Shown: positions 9,308 through 19,347, numbered from the stretch's first letter. The stretch is DNA of 64,000 nt from Nostoc linckia NIES-25 (GCF_002368035.1 NZ_AP018222.1:3078534-3142533), one strand, 5' to 3'. Numbers and translations: made by a program. The notes: a model not told the origin generated them from the sequence alone.

Positions 9308-11356
9308 ATGGTAAAAATGCCGAATTGTTGCCAACAACAATACTCCAGTGTGATGTCGCAAATTGGGACTACCAGGTTGATGCAAGCTACTTTCTCACCA
9401 ATACTTTTGACAGTGGTGTGCTTAGCTACTACTACTTATGTTAACGCCCAGGAGTCCCCAAAAAATGATAACCAAATACCGAGAACTTCACAGACGCCGA
9501 CATCTCCATTACCAGCAGTGCGATCGCCTTCCCTTGGCAATCAAATTTCCCTCAATGGCCGTACCTTGGCAGGAACTTGGTTACAGCGACCTGGAAAAGC
9601 CAATCAAATCACAACCCATATCAGTGACGGTGCCCTCCGGCAATTAATCGGAGTAAATTTTTTAAGCAGTAGCAATTGGGCTAGGCAGCCAATACAGTGG
9701 TTCTCTTCGGTTAGCAACCCATTAGTTCTAAACACTACCCTGCTAAAGGGATATCGGTATCTAGATATTACTAATTTTGCTCAAACAGTCGGATGGCAAA
9801 TCCAAGCCAATGGTAATACTTTAGCGATCGCCACCCCAAAAGCCCAAGTAACGAACATTCTTCAAAACCAGGAACCTTCCCAAGCCACTGTTGCTCCTTT
9901 GCAACCAACTCGAATTCTTGTTGATTTAGATCGTCCAACTCCCTGGCAAGTTGCACAAGGATCGACTGTTAAAACAATTCCCACTACATCCCCCGATCCA
10001 GACACACCACCACCAAAATCTACCACACCAGCAAATCGGGAGTGGACGGTTACCCTGGATGCAATAGCCGATCCTGTTTTAATACAACGCTATACTCCCC
10101 AGCCACCACCAGTAGCGCCACCAACATCACTGCCAGATCTACTCAAACAATTATCGCCAAGCGCACCACCAGTACCAGCCCCAGAACCACTAATTCAAAA
10201 AGTGGAGGTGGTGAAGAACCAAACCATTATTCGTTTGAGCGTTCCCTTTGGTTTATCACCTCAAGTGAGTACTGTAGCAAACCCCGATCGCCTAATTATC
10301 GACATTCGACCCGATCCTTTAGAAGAACGAGATATTACTTGGGCGCGAGGATTGCGCTGGCGACAGCATTATATTAACTTGGGCACCGAACGCTTCCCGG
10401 TGGTTTGGTTAGAAGTTAACCCCCGCACAGTCGGGCTAACCTTAAAACCGATGTGGGTTAGTCCTAATACACTAATTGGTACTGCTCCTTTAATTCAAAC
10501 AGCACAAAGCTACTTAGCGGTAGCTGGAATTAACGGTGGTTATTTTAACCGCAATAACAGATTGCCCTTGGGTGCAATTCGCCGAGATGGTCAGTGGTTA
10601 TCAGGCCCTATTCTCAACCGAGGAGCGATCGCTTGGAATAATTCTGGTCAATTTTACTTTGGCCGCCTCACCTTGGAAGAAACTGCGATCGCTGCAAATA
10701 ACCAACGCTTACCAATTCTCTTTCTCAATAGCGGCTACGTCCAGAGTGGTATTGCTCGTTACACCTCTGCTTGGGGAGCAACTTACACGCCCCTAACAGA
10801 CAATGAAATCATCGTAGTGGTACAAAAAGACCAAATTACTAATCAACTACCAGGTGGCAAAGTTGGCGAACAGGCGATTCCTATTCCCCAGGACGGCTAT
10901 CTGCTAACCTTACGCGCCAACGCTACTACTAATGTTTCACAGCTACCTGTTGGCACCACAGTCAGCATTTCCAGCACCGCTACTGCCGCTGATTTTAATC
11001 GTTATCCCTACATTATCGGAGCAGGGCCGCTATTAATCCAAAATCGTCAAATTGTCCTTGATGCCAAAGCCGAGAAATTCAGCAATGCCTTTATTGCAGA
11101 AAAAGCTATTCGTAGCGGTATTTGCACAACGCCAACAGGGACACTGATGATAACTGCCGTGCATAATCGTGTCGGTGGTTATGGCCCTACATTGGCAGAA
11201 CACGCACAACTACTGCAACAAATGGGCTGTGCGAACGCTCTAAATTTAGATGGTGGTAGTTCCACCAGCCTTTACTTAGGAGGACAACTACTTGACCGTT
11301 TTCCGAGTACAGCTGCTCGTGTCCATAATGGCATCGGTATTTTCCTGCAAAAATGA
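9308..11356 (+). CDS. exported phosphodiester glycosidase family protein (NAGPA domain)
   Basis: 682 residues. A signal-peptide-like hydrophobic stretch ends near VNAQ (about residue 48). A middle region (about 110-180) resembles the copper-amine-oxidase N-terminal-like fold, and a Pro/Thr-rich linker follows at about 215-300. The C-terminal half is a NAGPA/phosphodiester glycosidase domain: GINGGYFNRNN, the GAGPLL motif, and the end motif LNLDGGSSTSLY. Bacterial members are thought to act on cell-wall sugar phosphodiesters, so a role in the envelope is likely. The ATG at 9308 gives a long pre-signal region; internal ATGs at 9317, 9353 and 9380 are possible starts. Confidence 0.85.
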   Translation: MVKMPNCCQQQYSSVMSQIGTTRLMQATFSPILLTVVCLATTTYVNAQESPKNDNQIPRTSQTPTSPLPAVRSPSLGNQISLNGRTLAGTWLQRPGKANQITTHISDGALRQLIGVNFLSSSNWARQPIQWFSSVSNPLVLNTTLLKGYRYLDITNFAQTVGWQIQANGNTLAIATPKAQVTNILQNQEPSQATVAPLQPTRILVDLDRPTPWQVAQGSTVKTIPTTSPDPDTPPPKSTTPANREWTVTLDAIADPVLIQRYTPQPPPVAPPTSLPDLLKQLSPSAPPVPAPEPLIQKVEVVKNQTIIRLSVPFGLSPQVSTVANPDRLIIDIRPDPLEERDITWARGLRWRQHYINLGTERFPVVWLEVNPRTVGLTLKPMWVSPNTLIGTAPLIQTAQSYLAVAGINGGYFNRNNRLPLGAIRRDGQWLSGPILNRGAIAWNNSGQFYFGRLTLEETAIAANNQRLPILFLNSGYVQSGIARYTSAWGATYTPLTDNEIIVVVQKDQITNQLPGGKVGEQAIPIPQDGYLLTLRANATTNVSQLPVGTTVSISSTATAADFNRYPYIIGAGPLLIQNRQIVLDAKAEKFSNAFIAEKAIRSGICTTPTGTLMITAVHNRVGGYGPTLAEHAQLLQQMGCANALNLDGGSSTSLYLGGQLLDRFPSTAARVHNGIGIFLQK

Positions 11357-11415
11357 GGAATTAGCGCCGGAGATTGTGTATTTGAAATAGGGATTGGGTA
11401 TTTGGGATTAAAAAT

Positions 11416-11447
11416 AATATTTTTAATTTGTTTTAATTAAAAATATT
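11416..11447 (+). terminator. AT-only stem-loop after the glycosidase gene
   Basis: Thirteen-base inverted repeat AATATTTTTAATT (11416-11428) with AATTAAAAATATT (11435-11447) and a six-base loop, 60 bp after the stop codon. The stem has no GC pairs, so it is only a weak terminator candidate. Confidence 0.35.
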
Positions 11448-11690
11448 CTTTATTCCCTATTTCTCAGATCGTTTTTTAAAGTTTAGAACAAGCTGCCATT
11501 TTGCTTAATGAAGACTTAGTGTAGGTCTGAAAGTTTTAGTCAGTGACAGTTTACACCATAGGGAATGATTTTGCTATCTTTAACAAAGTGCAACAAAATT
11601 CTGGTTTTTTCGGTTGCAAGACAGCACCAGAATTTTTCATCAAGATTTTAAGAGTACCGACGGTTTGTTATGTCTTCTAATGAGGTTACT

Positions 11691-12110
11691 ATGACTCGAT
11701 ATCAAGAAATCACACAGACTGAGGCTCTACACATACCTACAGCTATTAGTTCCAAAAGTATTGCTGCAACAGAGTTACGTCCTTGGGGTGCTTTTACAGT
11801 ATTGGAAGAAGGACGCGGATACAAAATCAAGCGGATTGAAGTTAAGCCTGGACACCGCCTGAGTTTACAAATGCATCATCACCGCAGCGAACACTGGATT
11901 GTCGTCTCTGGTACAGCTAGGGTAATTTGTGGTGAGCAAGAAGTATTACTGAGTAATAATGAGTCAACTTACGTACCTCAATGTACAGCTCATCGTTTAG
12001 AGAATCCTGGTGTGATTCCTTTGGTGTTAATTGAGGTACAAAATGGTGAATACTTGGGTGAAGACGATATTATTCGCTACCAAGACGATTATGCTCGTAC
12101 CAAGGATTAG
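11691..12110 (+). CDS. cupin, mannose-6-phosphate isomerase type II / GDP-mannose pyrophosphorylase C-terminal-like
   Basis: Stand-alone 139-residue cupin equal to the C-terminal phosphomannose isomerase domain of bifunctional ManC/AlgA proteins: RPWGAFTVLEEG, the metal motif LSLQMHHHRSEHW, then VPQCTAHRLENPG and LIEVQNGEYLGEDDI. It should interconvert mannose-6-phosphate and fructose-6-phosphate for sugar nucleotide and exopolysaccharide synthesis. The frame extends to an ATG at 11670, but the ATG at 11691 has a GAGG sequence at the right distance and is preferred. No partner nucleotidyltransferase gene is nearby. Confidence 0.87.
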   Translation: MTRYQEITQTEALHIPTAISSKSIAATELRPWGAFTVLEEGRGYKIKRIEVKPGHRLSLQMHHHRSEHWIVVSGTARVICGEQEVLLSNNESTYVPQCTAHRLENPGVIPLVLIEVQNGEYLGEDDIIRYQDDYARTKD

Positions 12111-12583
12111 AACCAAAAGAGGGCTATATAAGCTCTAAACCCAAAACTGAATACACTTTTGTGCAAATTGTCTCTAATAAGTACTGCACACCATAAGTCC
12201 CTGCCTAGTTGAGGTGGGGACTTAATTATGTTAGTCATATAAGTGTAGTAATATGTAGTAAGAGCGATCGCTCTGTTGGAAAAATATGAAGTTAAAATTC
12301 ACAATCTTCATCTAAGATAAAGCAAATAGGCGAATACTCCTACCTATCAAACCAAATTGTTTGTTAACTGGAGACACCAAGTATTTAGCAAAGCTCAAAA
12401 GTCAAAAAAAATATTGATTCGTCCTTAAAAGTTGAGATTTGGCTGTATAAATTGAGTCTGTTGAGATTTGAATTCAAACGTAAGTCTACATAGAAGTAAG
12501 CTAGGTGCAGGATGTAATAGCAAAGCATTGGTCAACTAATCTGTAGAATAAACATAGGTTATTCAGTTGCAAAAACGAATTTC
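12111..12583. other. intergenic region before the str cluster
   Basis: 473 bp, with a hairpin terminator for the cupin gene at 12194-12224 and a single GCGATCGC. The rest is AT-rich without frames. It probably contains the promoter for the Fe-S carrier gene and perhaps the str operon. Confidence 0.5.
12194..12224 (+). terminator. hairpin terminator after the cupin gene
   Basis: Stem TAAGTCCC (12194-12201) pairing with GGGACTTA (12217-12224), followed by ATTATG. The T-run is short, so strength is uncertain. Confidence 0.5.
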
Positions 12584-12910
12584 ATGATTCATCTGAGTCA
12601 AGCAGCCGCGAGTGAAATCGTGCGAATTAAGTCCAAGCAACAGCCAAATGTCTTGTTTCGATTAGCGATAAAACCAGGTGGCTGTTCGGGTTTTGTTTAT
12701 GATATGTCCTTCGATGAAGCAGTAAAAGTTGGCGATCGCGTTTTTGACTTCGACGAGATTCAAGTAATCGTAGACGCCGAAAGTTTAAATCAACTCAACG
12801 GTTTGACAGTAGATTATTCAGAAGACTTGATGGGTGGTGCTTTTCGTTTTCATAATCCCCAGGCGATCGCTACTTGTACTTGTGGTAATTCCTTCTCCAT
12901 CAGTAATTAG
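12584..12910 (+). CDS. A-type iron-sulfur cluster assembly protein (IscA/SufA/HesB family)
   Basis: 108 residues, the usual size of an A-type carrier. The three conserved cysteines are present: one in KPGGCSGF and two in the C-terminal CTCGNSF motif. These proteins bind Fe or an Fe-S cluster and hand it to targets. It lies 131 bp upstream of rpsL in the same direction, an arrangement I recall from other cyanobacteria. It could be cotranscribed with the ribosomal genes, though the gap holds a TTGGTCA-type repeat. Confidence 0.9.
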   Translation: MIHLSQAAASEIVRIKSKQQPNVLFRLAIKPGGCSGFVYDMSFDEAVKVGDRVFDFDEIQVIVDAESLNQLNGLTVDYSEDLMGGAFRFHNPQAIATCTCGNSFSISN

Positions 12911-13041
12911 TCATTGGTCATTGGTGATTAGTCATTAGTTTTTCACAAATGACAAATGACAATTGACATCAAGTCAGAAAAAAAGATATAATCAGGATTT
13001 GTTAAAACTTAGACCATAAGCAGCTTAACGCGCTGTAACTC

Positions 13042-13425
13042 ATGCCAACAATACAGCAGCTAATACGTAACGAACGCGAACAAGCGCGTCAGAAAACAAA
13101 GTCCCCAGCTCTGAAACAATGCCCCCAACGCCGGGGAGTTTGTACCAGAGTATACACGACCACACCAAAAAAGCCTAACTCAGCTCTCCGTAAAGTAGCA
13201 AGGGTAAGACTTACCTCTGGGTTTGAAGTTACAGCTTACATTCCAGGGATTGGTCACAACTTACAAGAACACTCAGTTGTTATGATTCGTGGCGGTCGGG
13301 TTAAAGATTTACCAGGCGTGAGATACCACATCATCCGTGGCACCTTAGATACAGCCGGAGTCAAAGACCGCAAGCAAGGCCGTTCCAAGTATGGAACCAA
13401 ACGTCCAAAAGAAGCCAAAAAATAG
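13042..13425 (+). CDS. rpsL: 30S ribosomal protein S12
   Basis: Complete 127-residue S12, first gene of the str operon; it works in the decoding centre. The signature KKPNSALRKVARVRL and the loop PGVRYHIIRG are intact, and the streptomycin-contact lysines look wild type. The C-terminal tail is basic (KYGTKRPKEAKK). Next genes in the same direction are rpsG, fusA, tuf and rpsJ. An unusually long 531-bp gap separates it from rpsG. Confidence 0.98.
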   Translation: MPTIQQLIRNEREQARQKTKSPALKQCPQRRGVCTRVYTTTPKKPNSALRKVARVRLTSGFEVTAYIPGIGHNLQEHSVVMIRGGRVKDLPGVRYHIIRGTLDTAGVKDRKQGRSKYGTKRPKEAKK

Positions 13426-13956
13426 GATTAGGCGATTAATCGCACTAAACACGATTAATCGTCTGTCTTAGAAAGGCTTAGGGACAAAAAGCGATCGCCA
13501 AGGTGTGTTCTTGCAGCAATCATGAAAACTGTTTCTGTTTTATTTGTTTGAAGCAATCAAGCAAGCTATACCCTACACTCAGCGAGCAAGTGTAGAATTT
13601 CTGAGGAGAATCCTGTAACAATAACAGAATTCTCATTCGTACATTAAGGTTTAGAATCTTGTCGCCTTGAGTATTCAGTTGCTCTTAGCAAGTCAAGCAA
13701 TTTTAGATTTTAGATTTGCGATTTTAGATTTATCGAATCTCCAAGAGAATGAGACTTACAGACTCTTGATTTTTCATTTGTTCCAACCATAAGGTTAAGG
13801 GCATATTAACGAAAATTTTTAATCAAAAATCCAAAATCCAAAATTGGCATCTGTAACGCTCGAAAAAAATTGAGGAAGTCTGAGGGTTGGGTTCCACCGC
13901 TTTTAGTTTCCGGTGTCTGATAGCATATAATTTCGTTGCCAAATTAAAGGTGAAGT
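13426..13956. other. unusually long spacer between rpsL and rpsG
   Basis: 531 bp inside the str operon. It starts with the palindrome CGATTAATCG twice (13433-13442 and 13452-13461), continues with a GCGATCGC, and includes a cluster of TTTTAGATTT-type repeats near 13698-13735 and AATCAAAAATCCAAAATCC near 13820-13842. No reading frame of substance. It may contain a second promoter for rpsG-fusA-tuf. Confidence 0.6.
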
Positions 13957-14427
13957 ATGTCTCGTCGTGGTGTTATTCAAAGGCGCCCAGTTCCGTCTGA
14001 CTCAGTATATAACAGTCGCCTTGTGAGCATGATTATCAGGCGGATCATGCGTCATGGCAAGAAATCGCTTGCCGCCAGAATTGTTTATGATGCATTAAAA
14101 ACCATTGAGGAACGCACTGGCAATAATGCTTTAGAAACTTTTGAAAGAGCGGTGCGGAATGCTACGCCTCTAGTAGAAGTCAAGGCTCGGCGTGTCGGCG
14201 GAGCAACCTACCAAGTACCAATGGAAGTGCGTTCGGAACGGGGTACTACCCTAGCACTACGTTGGTTGGTGCAATTTTCTCGCTCTCGACCAGGGCGCAC
14301 AATGGCAAGCAAACTGGCAAATGAGTTAATGGATGCTGCTAACGAAACTGGAAATGCAATTCGCAAGCGCGAAGAAACGCACAGGATGGCGGAAGCTAAC
14401 AAAGCATTTGCACATTATCGTTACTAG
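13957..14427 (+). CDS. rpsG: 30S ribosomal protein S7
   Basis: Complete 156-residue S7, a primary 16S rRNA-binding protein that nucleates the 30S head. It begins MSRRGVIQRR and has the family core ARRVGGATYQVPMEVR. Start ATG has upstream AAAGGTGAAGT. It is followed after 137 bp by fusA. Confidence 0.98.
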   Translation: MSRRGVIQRRPVPSDSVYNSRLVSMIIRRIMRHGKKSLAARIVYDALKTIEERTGNNALETFERAVRNATPLVEVKARRVGGATYQVPMEVRSERGTTLALRWLVQFSRSRPGRTMASKLANELMDAANETGNAIRKREETHRMAEANKAFAHYRY

Positions 14428-14564
14428 GTAGAAAATCGATATATCGTATTCCTCAAGCGGTATATCGTGAGATTTACAAAAAAGACGGTTTTCCGTAAAA
14501 GTATAGAATCTTAACAAAGAGTAATATACAAGATATCATGAGGCCAAAACTATAGGAGGTAATT

Positions 14565-16643
14565 GTGGCACGCACGATCCCGCTAGAGAAAGTACGCAAC
14601 ATCGGTATTGCGGCGCATATAGATGCGGGCAAAACAACAACAACAGAGAGAATATTGTTTTACTCTGGGATAATTCATAAGATTGGCGAAGTTCATGAAG
14701 GAACTGCCGTCACAGACTGGATGGAGCAGGAGCGGGAGCGGGGAATCACCATCACTGCTGCTGCTATCAGTACCAGCTGGAAAGATCATCAAATTAACAT
14801 TATCGATACTCCAGGTCACGTAGACTTCACAATTGAAGTTGAGCGTTCCATGCGCGTATTGGACGGTGTAATCGCGGTATTTTGTTCTGTGGGTGGCGTA
14901 CAACCACAATCAGAAACAGTTTGGCGACAAGCAGACCGTTACAAAGTGCCTCGGATCGCCTTTATCAACAAGATGGATCGCACAGGAGCGAACTTTTATA
15001 AAGTTCACGAGCAAATGCGCGATCGGCTGCGTGCAAATGCGATCGCCATTCAACTGCCAATTGGTAGCGAAAACGACTTCAAGGGAATTATTGACCTGGT
15101 ACGGTTGCGTGCCTACATTTATAACAACGACCAAGGAACTGATATCCAAGAAACGGATATCCCCGCCGATTTGCAAGAGCTGGTAGAAGAATACCGTACC
15201 AAGCTCATAGAAGCGGTAGCAGAAACCAATGACGATCTGATGACTAAGTACTTCGAGGGCGAAGAACTTACAGAAGACGAAATTCGTACTGCTCTCCGTA
15301 CAGGTACAATCGCGGGTACGATTGTGCCAGTACTTTGTGGCTCGGCATTTAAAAATAAAGGCGTACAGTTAATGCTTGACGCAGTTGTAGATTACCTACC
15401 TGCACCAAGTGAAGTTCCCCCAATTCAAGGCATACTGCCGAATGGGGACACTGTTGAACGTCGCGCTGATGACAACGAACCGTTATCAGCTCTGGCATTC
15501 AAGATTATGGCTGACCCTTACGGGCGTCTGACATTTGTTCGCGTTTATTCTGGTGTGCTGAAAAAGGGTAGCTACGTCCTCAACGCTACTAAGAATAAAA
15601 AAGAACGGATTTCCCGCTTAGTTCTCATGAAGGCAGACGATCGGCAAGATGTCGAGGAATTGCGTGCGGGTGATTTGGGAGCAGCCCTGGGATTGAAAGA
15701 CACCTTGACAGGTGACACGATCTGTGACGACGGATCGCCAGTAATTCTGGAATCTCTATTTATTCCTGAGCCTGTAATTTCGGTAGCGGTTGAACCCAAA
15801 ACCAAAAATGATATGGACAAACTGTCCAAGGCTCTGCAATCTCTCTCAGAAGAAGACCCAACCTTCCGCGTCAGCGTCGATCCAGAAACCAACCAAACCG
15901 TAATTGCCGGAATGGGAGAATTACACCTAGAAATTCTGGTAGACCGGATGTTACGCGAATTCAAAGTGGAAGCAAATGTTGGTGCGCCGCAAGTAGCTTA
16001 CCGCGAAACAATTCGTAAGCATGTAACCAGAGTTGAGGGTAAATTCATCCGCCAAAGCGGTGGTAAAGGTCAATACGGTCACGTTGTGATCGATTTACAA
16101 CCAGGAGAACCAGGCAGCGGTTTTGAGTTCGTCTCTAAAATTGTTGGCGGTGTCGTACCTAAAGAGTACATTGGCCCGGCAGAACAAGGAATGAAAGAAA
16201 GCTGCGAATCAGGTGTTCTGGCTGGATATCCGTTGATTGATGTCAAAGCCACGCTGATTGATGGGTCATACCACGATGTAGACTCTTCGGAAATGGCTTT
16301 CAAAATTGCTGGCTCAATGGCAATGAAAGAAGCTGTGCTTAAAGCTTCACCAGTACTATTAGAGCCTATGATGAAAGTTGAAGTGGAAGTTCCTGAAGAC
16401 TTTATGGGGAACGTCATTGGCGACCTCATCTCCCGTCGCGGGCAGATTGAAAGCCAAAGCACTGAACAGGGACTCTCAAAAGTGGCATCTAAAGTTCCAC
16501 TCGCGACCATGTTCGGCTACGCCACTGATATCCGGTCGAAGACCCAAGGTCGTGGTATCTTCACGATGGAGTTCAGCCACTACGAAGAGGTGCCCAAGAG
16601 CGTAGCTGAAACTATCATCGCAAAAAGCAAAGGGAACGCTTAA
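14565..16643 (+). CDS. fusA: translation elongation factor G
   Basis: 692-residue translocase GTPase. GTPase motifs are all visible: AHIDAGKTTTTER (P-loop), DTPGHVDF (G3), NKMDRTG (G4), followed by domains II to V. The start codon is GTG with a near-perfect AGGAGG ribosome-binding site 7 bp upstream. It ends 22 bp before tuf, so the two are cotranscribed. No truncation or unusual residue noted. Confidence 0.98.
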   Translation: MARTIPLEKVRNIGIAAHIDAGKTTTTERILFYSGIIHKIGEVHEGTAVTDWMEQERERGITITAAAISTSWKDHQINIIDTPGHVDFTIEVERSMRVLDGVIAVFCSVGGVQPQSETVWRQADRYKVPRIAFINKMDRTGANFYKVHEQMRDRLRANAIAIQLPIGSENDFKGIIDLVRLRAYIYNNDQGTDIQETDIPADLQELVEEYRTKLIEAVAETNDDLMTKYFEGEELTEDEIRTALRTGTIAGTIVPVLCGSAFKNKGVQLMLDAVVDYLPAPSEVPPIQGILPNGDTVERRADDNEPLSALAFKIMADPYGRLTFVRVYSGVLKKGSYVLNATKNKKERISRLVLMKADDRQDVEELRAGDLGAALGLKDTLTGDTICDDGSPVILESLFIPEPVISVAVEPKTKNDMDKLSKALQSLSEEDPTFRVSVDPETNQTVIAGMGELHLEILVDRMLREFKVEANVGAPQVAYRETIRKHVTRVEGKFIRQSGGKGQYGHVVIDLQPGEPGSGFEFVSKIVGGVVPKEYIGPAEQGMKESCESGVLAGYPLIDVKATLIDGSYHDVDSSEMAFKIAGSMAMKEAVLKASPVLLEPMMKVEVEVPEDFMGNVIGDLISRRGQIESQSTEQGLSKVASKVPLATMFGYATDIRSKTQGRGIFTMEFSHYEEVPKSVAETIIAKSKGNA

Positions 16644-16665
16644 TTAAAAAAGGAAACGAGGATTC

Positions 16666-17895
16666 ATGGCACGCGCAAAGTTTGAAAGGAATAAACCCCA
16701 CATTAATATCGGTACAGTTGGCCACGTTGACCACGGTAAAACTACCTTGACAGCAGCCATCACAATGACCTTGGCGGCTCTCGGCCAAGCTGTAGCTAAA
16801 GGCTACGACCAAATTGATAACGCGCCAGAAGAAAAGGCACGCGGTATTACTATCAATACCGCTCACGTAGAGTATGAAACCGAAAAGCGGCACTATGCTC
16901 ACGTAGACTGTCCCGGACACGCTGACTATGTGAAAAACATGATCACTGGCGCAGCACAAATGGATGGTGGCATCCTTGTGGTTGCTGCTACCGATGGTCC
17001 TATGCCCCAAACCCGCGAACACATCCTGCTGGCAAAACAGGTAGGGGTTCCTAGTCTGGTTGTCTTCTTGAACAAAGAAGACTTGATGGATGACGAAGAA
17101 CTTTTAGAACTAGTAGAACTAGAACTGCGGGAATTGCTTTCTAGCTATGATTTCCCTGGCGATGACATCCCCATCATCAAAGGCTCTGGTCTGCAAGCTT
17201 TAGAAGCAATGACCAAGAATCCCAAGACCCAACGGGGAGAAAATAAGTGGGTAGACAAAATCTACGAATTGATGGATGCTGTAGATTCTTACATTCCCAC
17301 CCCCGAACGGGATGTTGACAAGCCGTTCTTGATGGCTGTAGAAGACGTGTTCTCCATCACAGGCCGTGGTACTGTTGCCACCGGTCGGATTGAGCGTGGT
17401 GTAGTTAAAGTCGGCGATAACGTTGAACTAGTGGGTATCAGAGATACTCGCGCCACCACCGTAACTGGTATTGAGATGTTCAAGAAGAGTCTCGACCAAG
17501 GTATGGCTGGGGATAACGCTGGCGTACTACTCAGAGGTATCCAAAAGGCTGATATTGAACGGGGTATGGTAATTGCTAAACCTGGTTCGATTACACCTCA
17601 CACTCAATTTGAAGGTGAAGTATACGTTTTAACAGAAAAAGAAGGTGGTCGTAAGACTCCATTCTTTGCTGGTTACCGTCCTCAATTCTATGTGCGGACA
17701 ACGGATGTAACAGGTACAATCAAAACTTTTACCTCCGATGATGGTACTGATGCAGAAATGGTGATGCCAGGCGACCGCATCAAAATGACAGTAGAATTGA
17801 TCAACCCAATCGCTATTGAACAAGGAATGCGCTTCGCTATTCGCGAAGGCGGTCGCACCATCGGTGCTGGTGTCGTCTCCAAAATTTTGAAATAG
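16666..17895 (+). CDS. tuf: translation elongation factor Tu
   Basis: 409 residues, standard for cyanobacterial EF-Tu. Motifs: GHVDHGKTTLTAA, RGITINTAHVEYE (switch I), DCPGHADY (switch II) and NKEDLMD. It delivers aminoacyl-tRNA to the ribosome. A GGAAACGAGG sequence precedes the ATG. A strong hairpin immediately after the gene (17914-17951) probably reduces read-through into rpsJ. Confidence 0.98.
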   Translation: MARAKFERNKPHINIGTVGHVDHGKTTLTAAITMTLAALGQAVAKGYDQIDNAPEEKARGITINTAHVEYETEKRHYAHVDCPGHADYVKNMITGAAQMDGGILVVAATDGPMPQTREHILLAKQVGVPSLVVFLNKEDLMDDEELLELVELELRELLSSYDFPGDDIPIIKGSGLQALEAMTKNPKTQRGENKWVDKIYELMDAVDSYIPTPERDVDKPFLMAVEDVFSITGRGTVATGRIERGVVKVGDNVELVGIRDTRATTVTGIEMFKKSLDQGMAGDNAGVLLRGIQKADIERGMVIAKPGSITPHTQFEGEVYVLTEKEGGRKTPFFAGYRPQFYVRTTDVTGTIKTFTSDDGTDAEMVMPGDRIKMTVELINPIAIEQGMRFAIREGGRTIGAGVVSKILK

Positions 17896-17913
17896 CACCT
17901 TTTTGCTCTTAAT

Positions 17914-17951
17914 AAAGGAGCAGAGATGGTATGATTCCACTCTGCTCCTTT
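17914..17951 (+). terminator. strong hairpin between tuf and rpsJ (attenuator or terminator)
   Basis: Perfect 12-bp stem AAAGGAGCAGAG (17914-17925) pairing with CTCTGCTCCTTT (17940-17951), 14-base loop, then a pyrimidine-rich tract. It sits 19 bp after the tuf stop and 99 bp before the rpsJ ATG. Confidence 0.7.
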
Positions 17952-18050
17952 CTCTTCCTTTAATTAAAACGAGTGGAGATTAGGCAATACACAAACAAGA
18001 CTCTCCCCACTCATTACTCCCCTAATTACGCAGAACCTGGACAATTAAAG

Positions 18051-18368
18051 ATGGCAACTCTACAGCAGCAGAAAATTAGAATTCGCTTACAAGCTTTTGA
18101 CCGACGCTTATTAGATACATCTTGCGAGAAGATTGTAGATACAGCTAACCGCACCAATGCTACAGCGATCGGCCCTATTCCTTTACCAACAAAACGCCGA
18201 ATCTACTGTGTGCTGCGATCGCCTCACGTAGATAAAGATTCGCGGGAACACTTTGAAACCCGTACTCATCGCCGGATTATTGACATCTACCAACCATCTT
18301 CTAAAACTATTGATGCCCTAATGAAATTGGATTTGCCATCCGGTGTAGATATCGAAGTCAAACTTTAA
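18051..18368 (+). CDS. rpsJ: 30S ribosomal protein S10
   Basis: 105-residue S10 beginning MATLQQQKIRIRLQAF, with the conserved IGPIPLPTKRRIYCVLRSPHV region. The open frame reaches back to 17973, but the extra residues are not S10-like and the ATG at 18051 matches the family. In cyanobacteria rpsJ closes the str operon rather than starting the S10 operon, as here. Confidence 0.97.
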   Translation: MATLQQQKIRIRLQAFDRRLLDTSCEKIVDTANRTNATAIGPIPLPTKRRIYCVLRSPHVDKDSREHFETRTHRRIIDIYQPSSKTIDALMKLDLPSGVDIEVKL

Positions 18369-18498
18369 TTAGTCATTAGTCATCAGTCATTGGTCAATAG
18401 ACAAAAGACGGCTAACAAAGCACAAAGTCTGGCGGGAGGTTTCCTTTGCTTAGACTTTGTAAGACAGAAATAATGATATCAGTATGAATATTTACCTT

Positions 18499-18528
18499 GC
18501 CCTGAAGAAATATATCTCAGGGCTTTTT
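18499..18528 (+). terminator. terminator of the str operon
   Basis: Stem GCCCTGA (18499-18505) pairing with TCAGGGC (18517-18523), followed directly by TTTTT. Located 130 bp after rpsJ and upstream of the next gene. Confidence 0.8.
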
Positions 18529-18621
18529 ATTTAGCCGCAAAACAAATGGTAGAATGTAGACAAAGTACGGGAAAAGCAGAGAAAAATAAATTTTAAAGAT
18601 TAAGTTTATACTAAGGTAACA

Positions 18622-19272
18622 ATGACATCATCTTCTAAAATTGCAGTCCGCGAACTACCTCTGTTCCCGTTACCCGAAGTAGTTCTGTTTCCTACCAGAC
18701 CATTGCCCCTGCACATCTTTGAATTTCGCTACCGAATCATGATGAACACGATTTTGGAGAGCGATCGCAGGTTCGGTGTTTTAATGTTCGATCCAGTTAA
18801 AGGTACAATTGCAAACACTGGCTGCTGTGCCGAAATCGTTCACCATCAACGGCTGCCAGATGATCGCATGAAAATGTTGACTTTGGGGCAGCAAAGATTT
18901 CGCGTCTTAGAATACGTTCGTGAAAAGCCATATCGTGTTGGCTTAGTAGAGTGGATTGAAGACCACCCACCAACAAAAGATTTGCGCCCTTTGGCTTCAG
19001 AAGTAGAACAACTACTGCGGGATGTTGTACGTCTGTCAGCTAAACTAACCGAACAAAATATTGAGTTGCCAGAGGATTTACCCGACCTCCCAATAGAGCT
19101 ATCTTATTGGGTAGCTAGTAACCTCTATGGTGTCGCCGCAGAACAACAGTTATTGCTAGAAATGCAAGATACTGCAACTCGTCTAGACCGGGAAGCAGAA
19201 ATTTTAACTTCTACTCGTAATCACTTGGCAGCTAGAGCTGTTCTGAAAGACACATTTAATGAGAAATCATAA
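18622..19272 (+). CDS. Lon N-terminal (substrate-binding) domain protein
   Basis: 216 residues consisting of a LON-N/PUA-like domain only: it starts with RELPLFPLPEVVLFP and PLHIFEFRYRIMM, followed by a mostly helical C-terminal half. No AAA or Ser-Lys protease domain follows, so it is not a Lon protease. Similar stand-alone proteins are common in cyanobacteria and plastids; their function is unsettled. It has its own upstream region after the str terminator. Confidence 0.88.
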   Translation: MTSSSKIAVRELPLFPLPEVVLFPTRPLPLHIFEFRYRIMMNTILESDRRFGVLMFDPVKGTIANTGCCAEIVHHQRLPDDRMKMLTLGQQRFRVLEYVREKPYRVGLVEWIEDHPPTKDLRPLASEVEQLLRDVVRLSAKLTEQNIELPEDLPDLPIELSYWVASNLYGVAAEQQLLLEMQDTATRLDREAEILTSTRNHLAARAVLKDTFNEKS

Positions 19273-19347
19273 GTAGTTATTAGCCATTAATCACCACTCA
19301 TTGGTTATTTCTTAATAAACAAAGAACAAATTACTACTGAGGAATGA

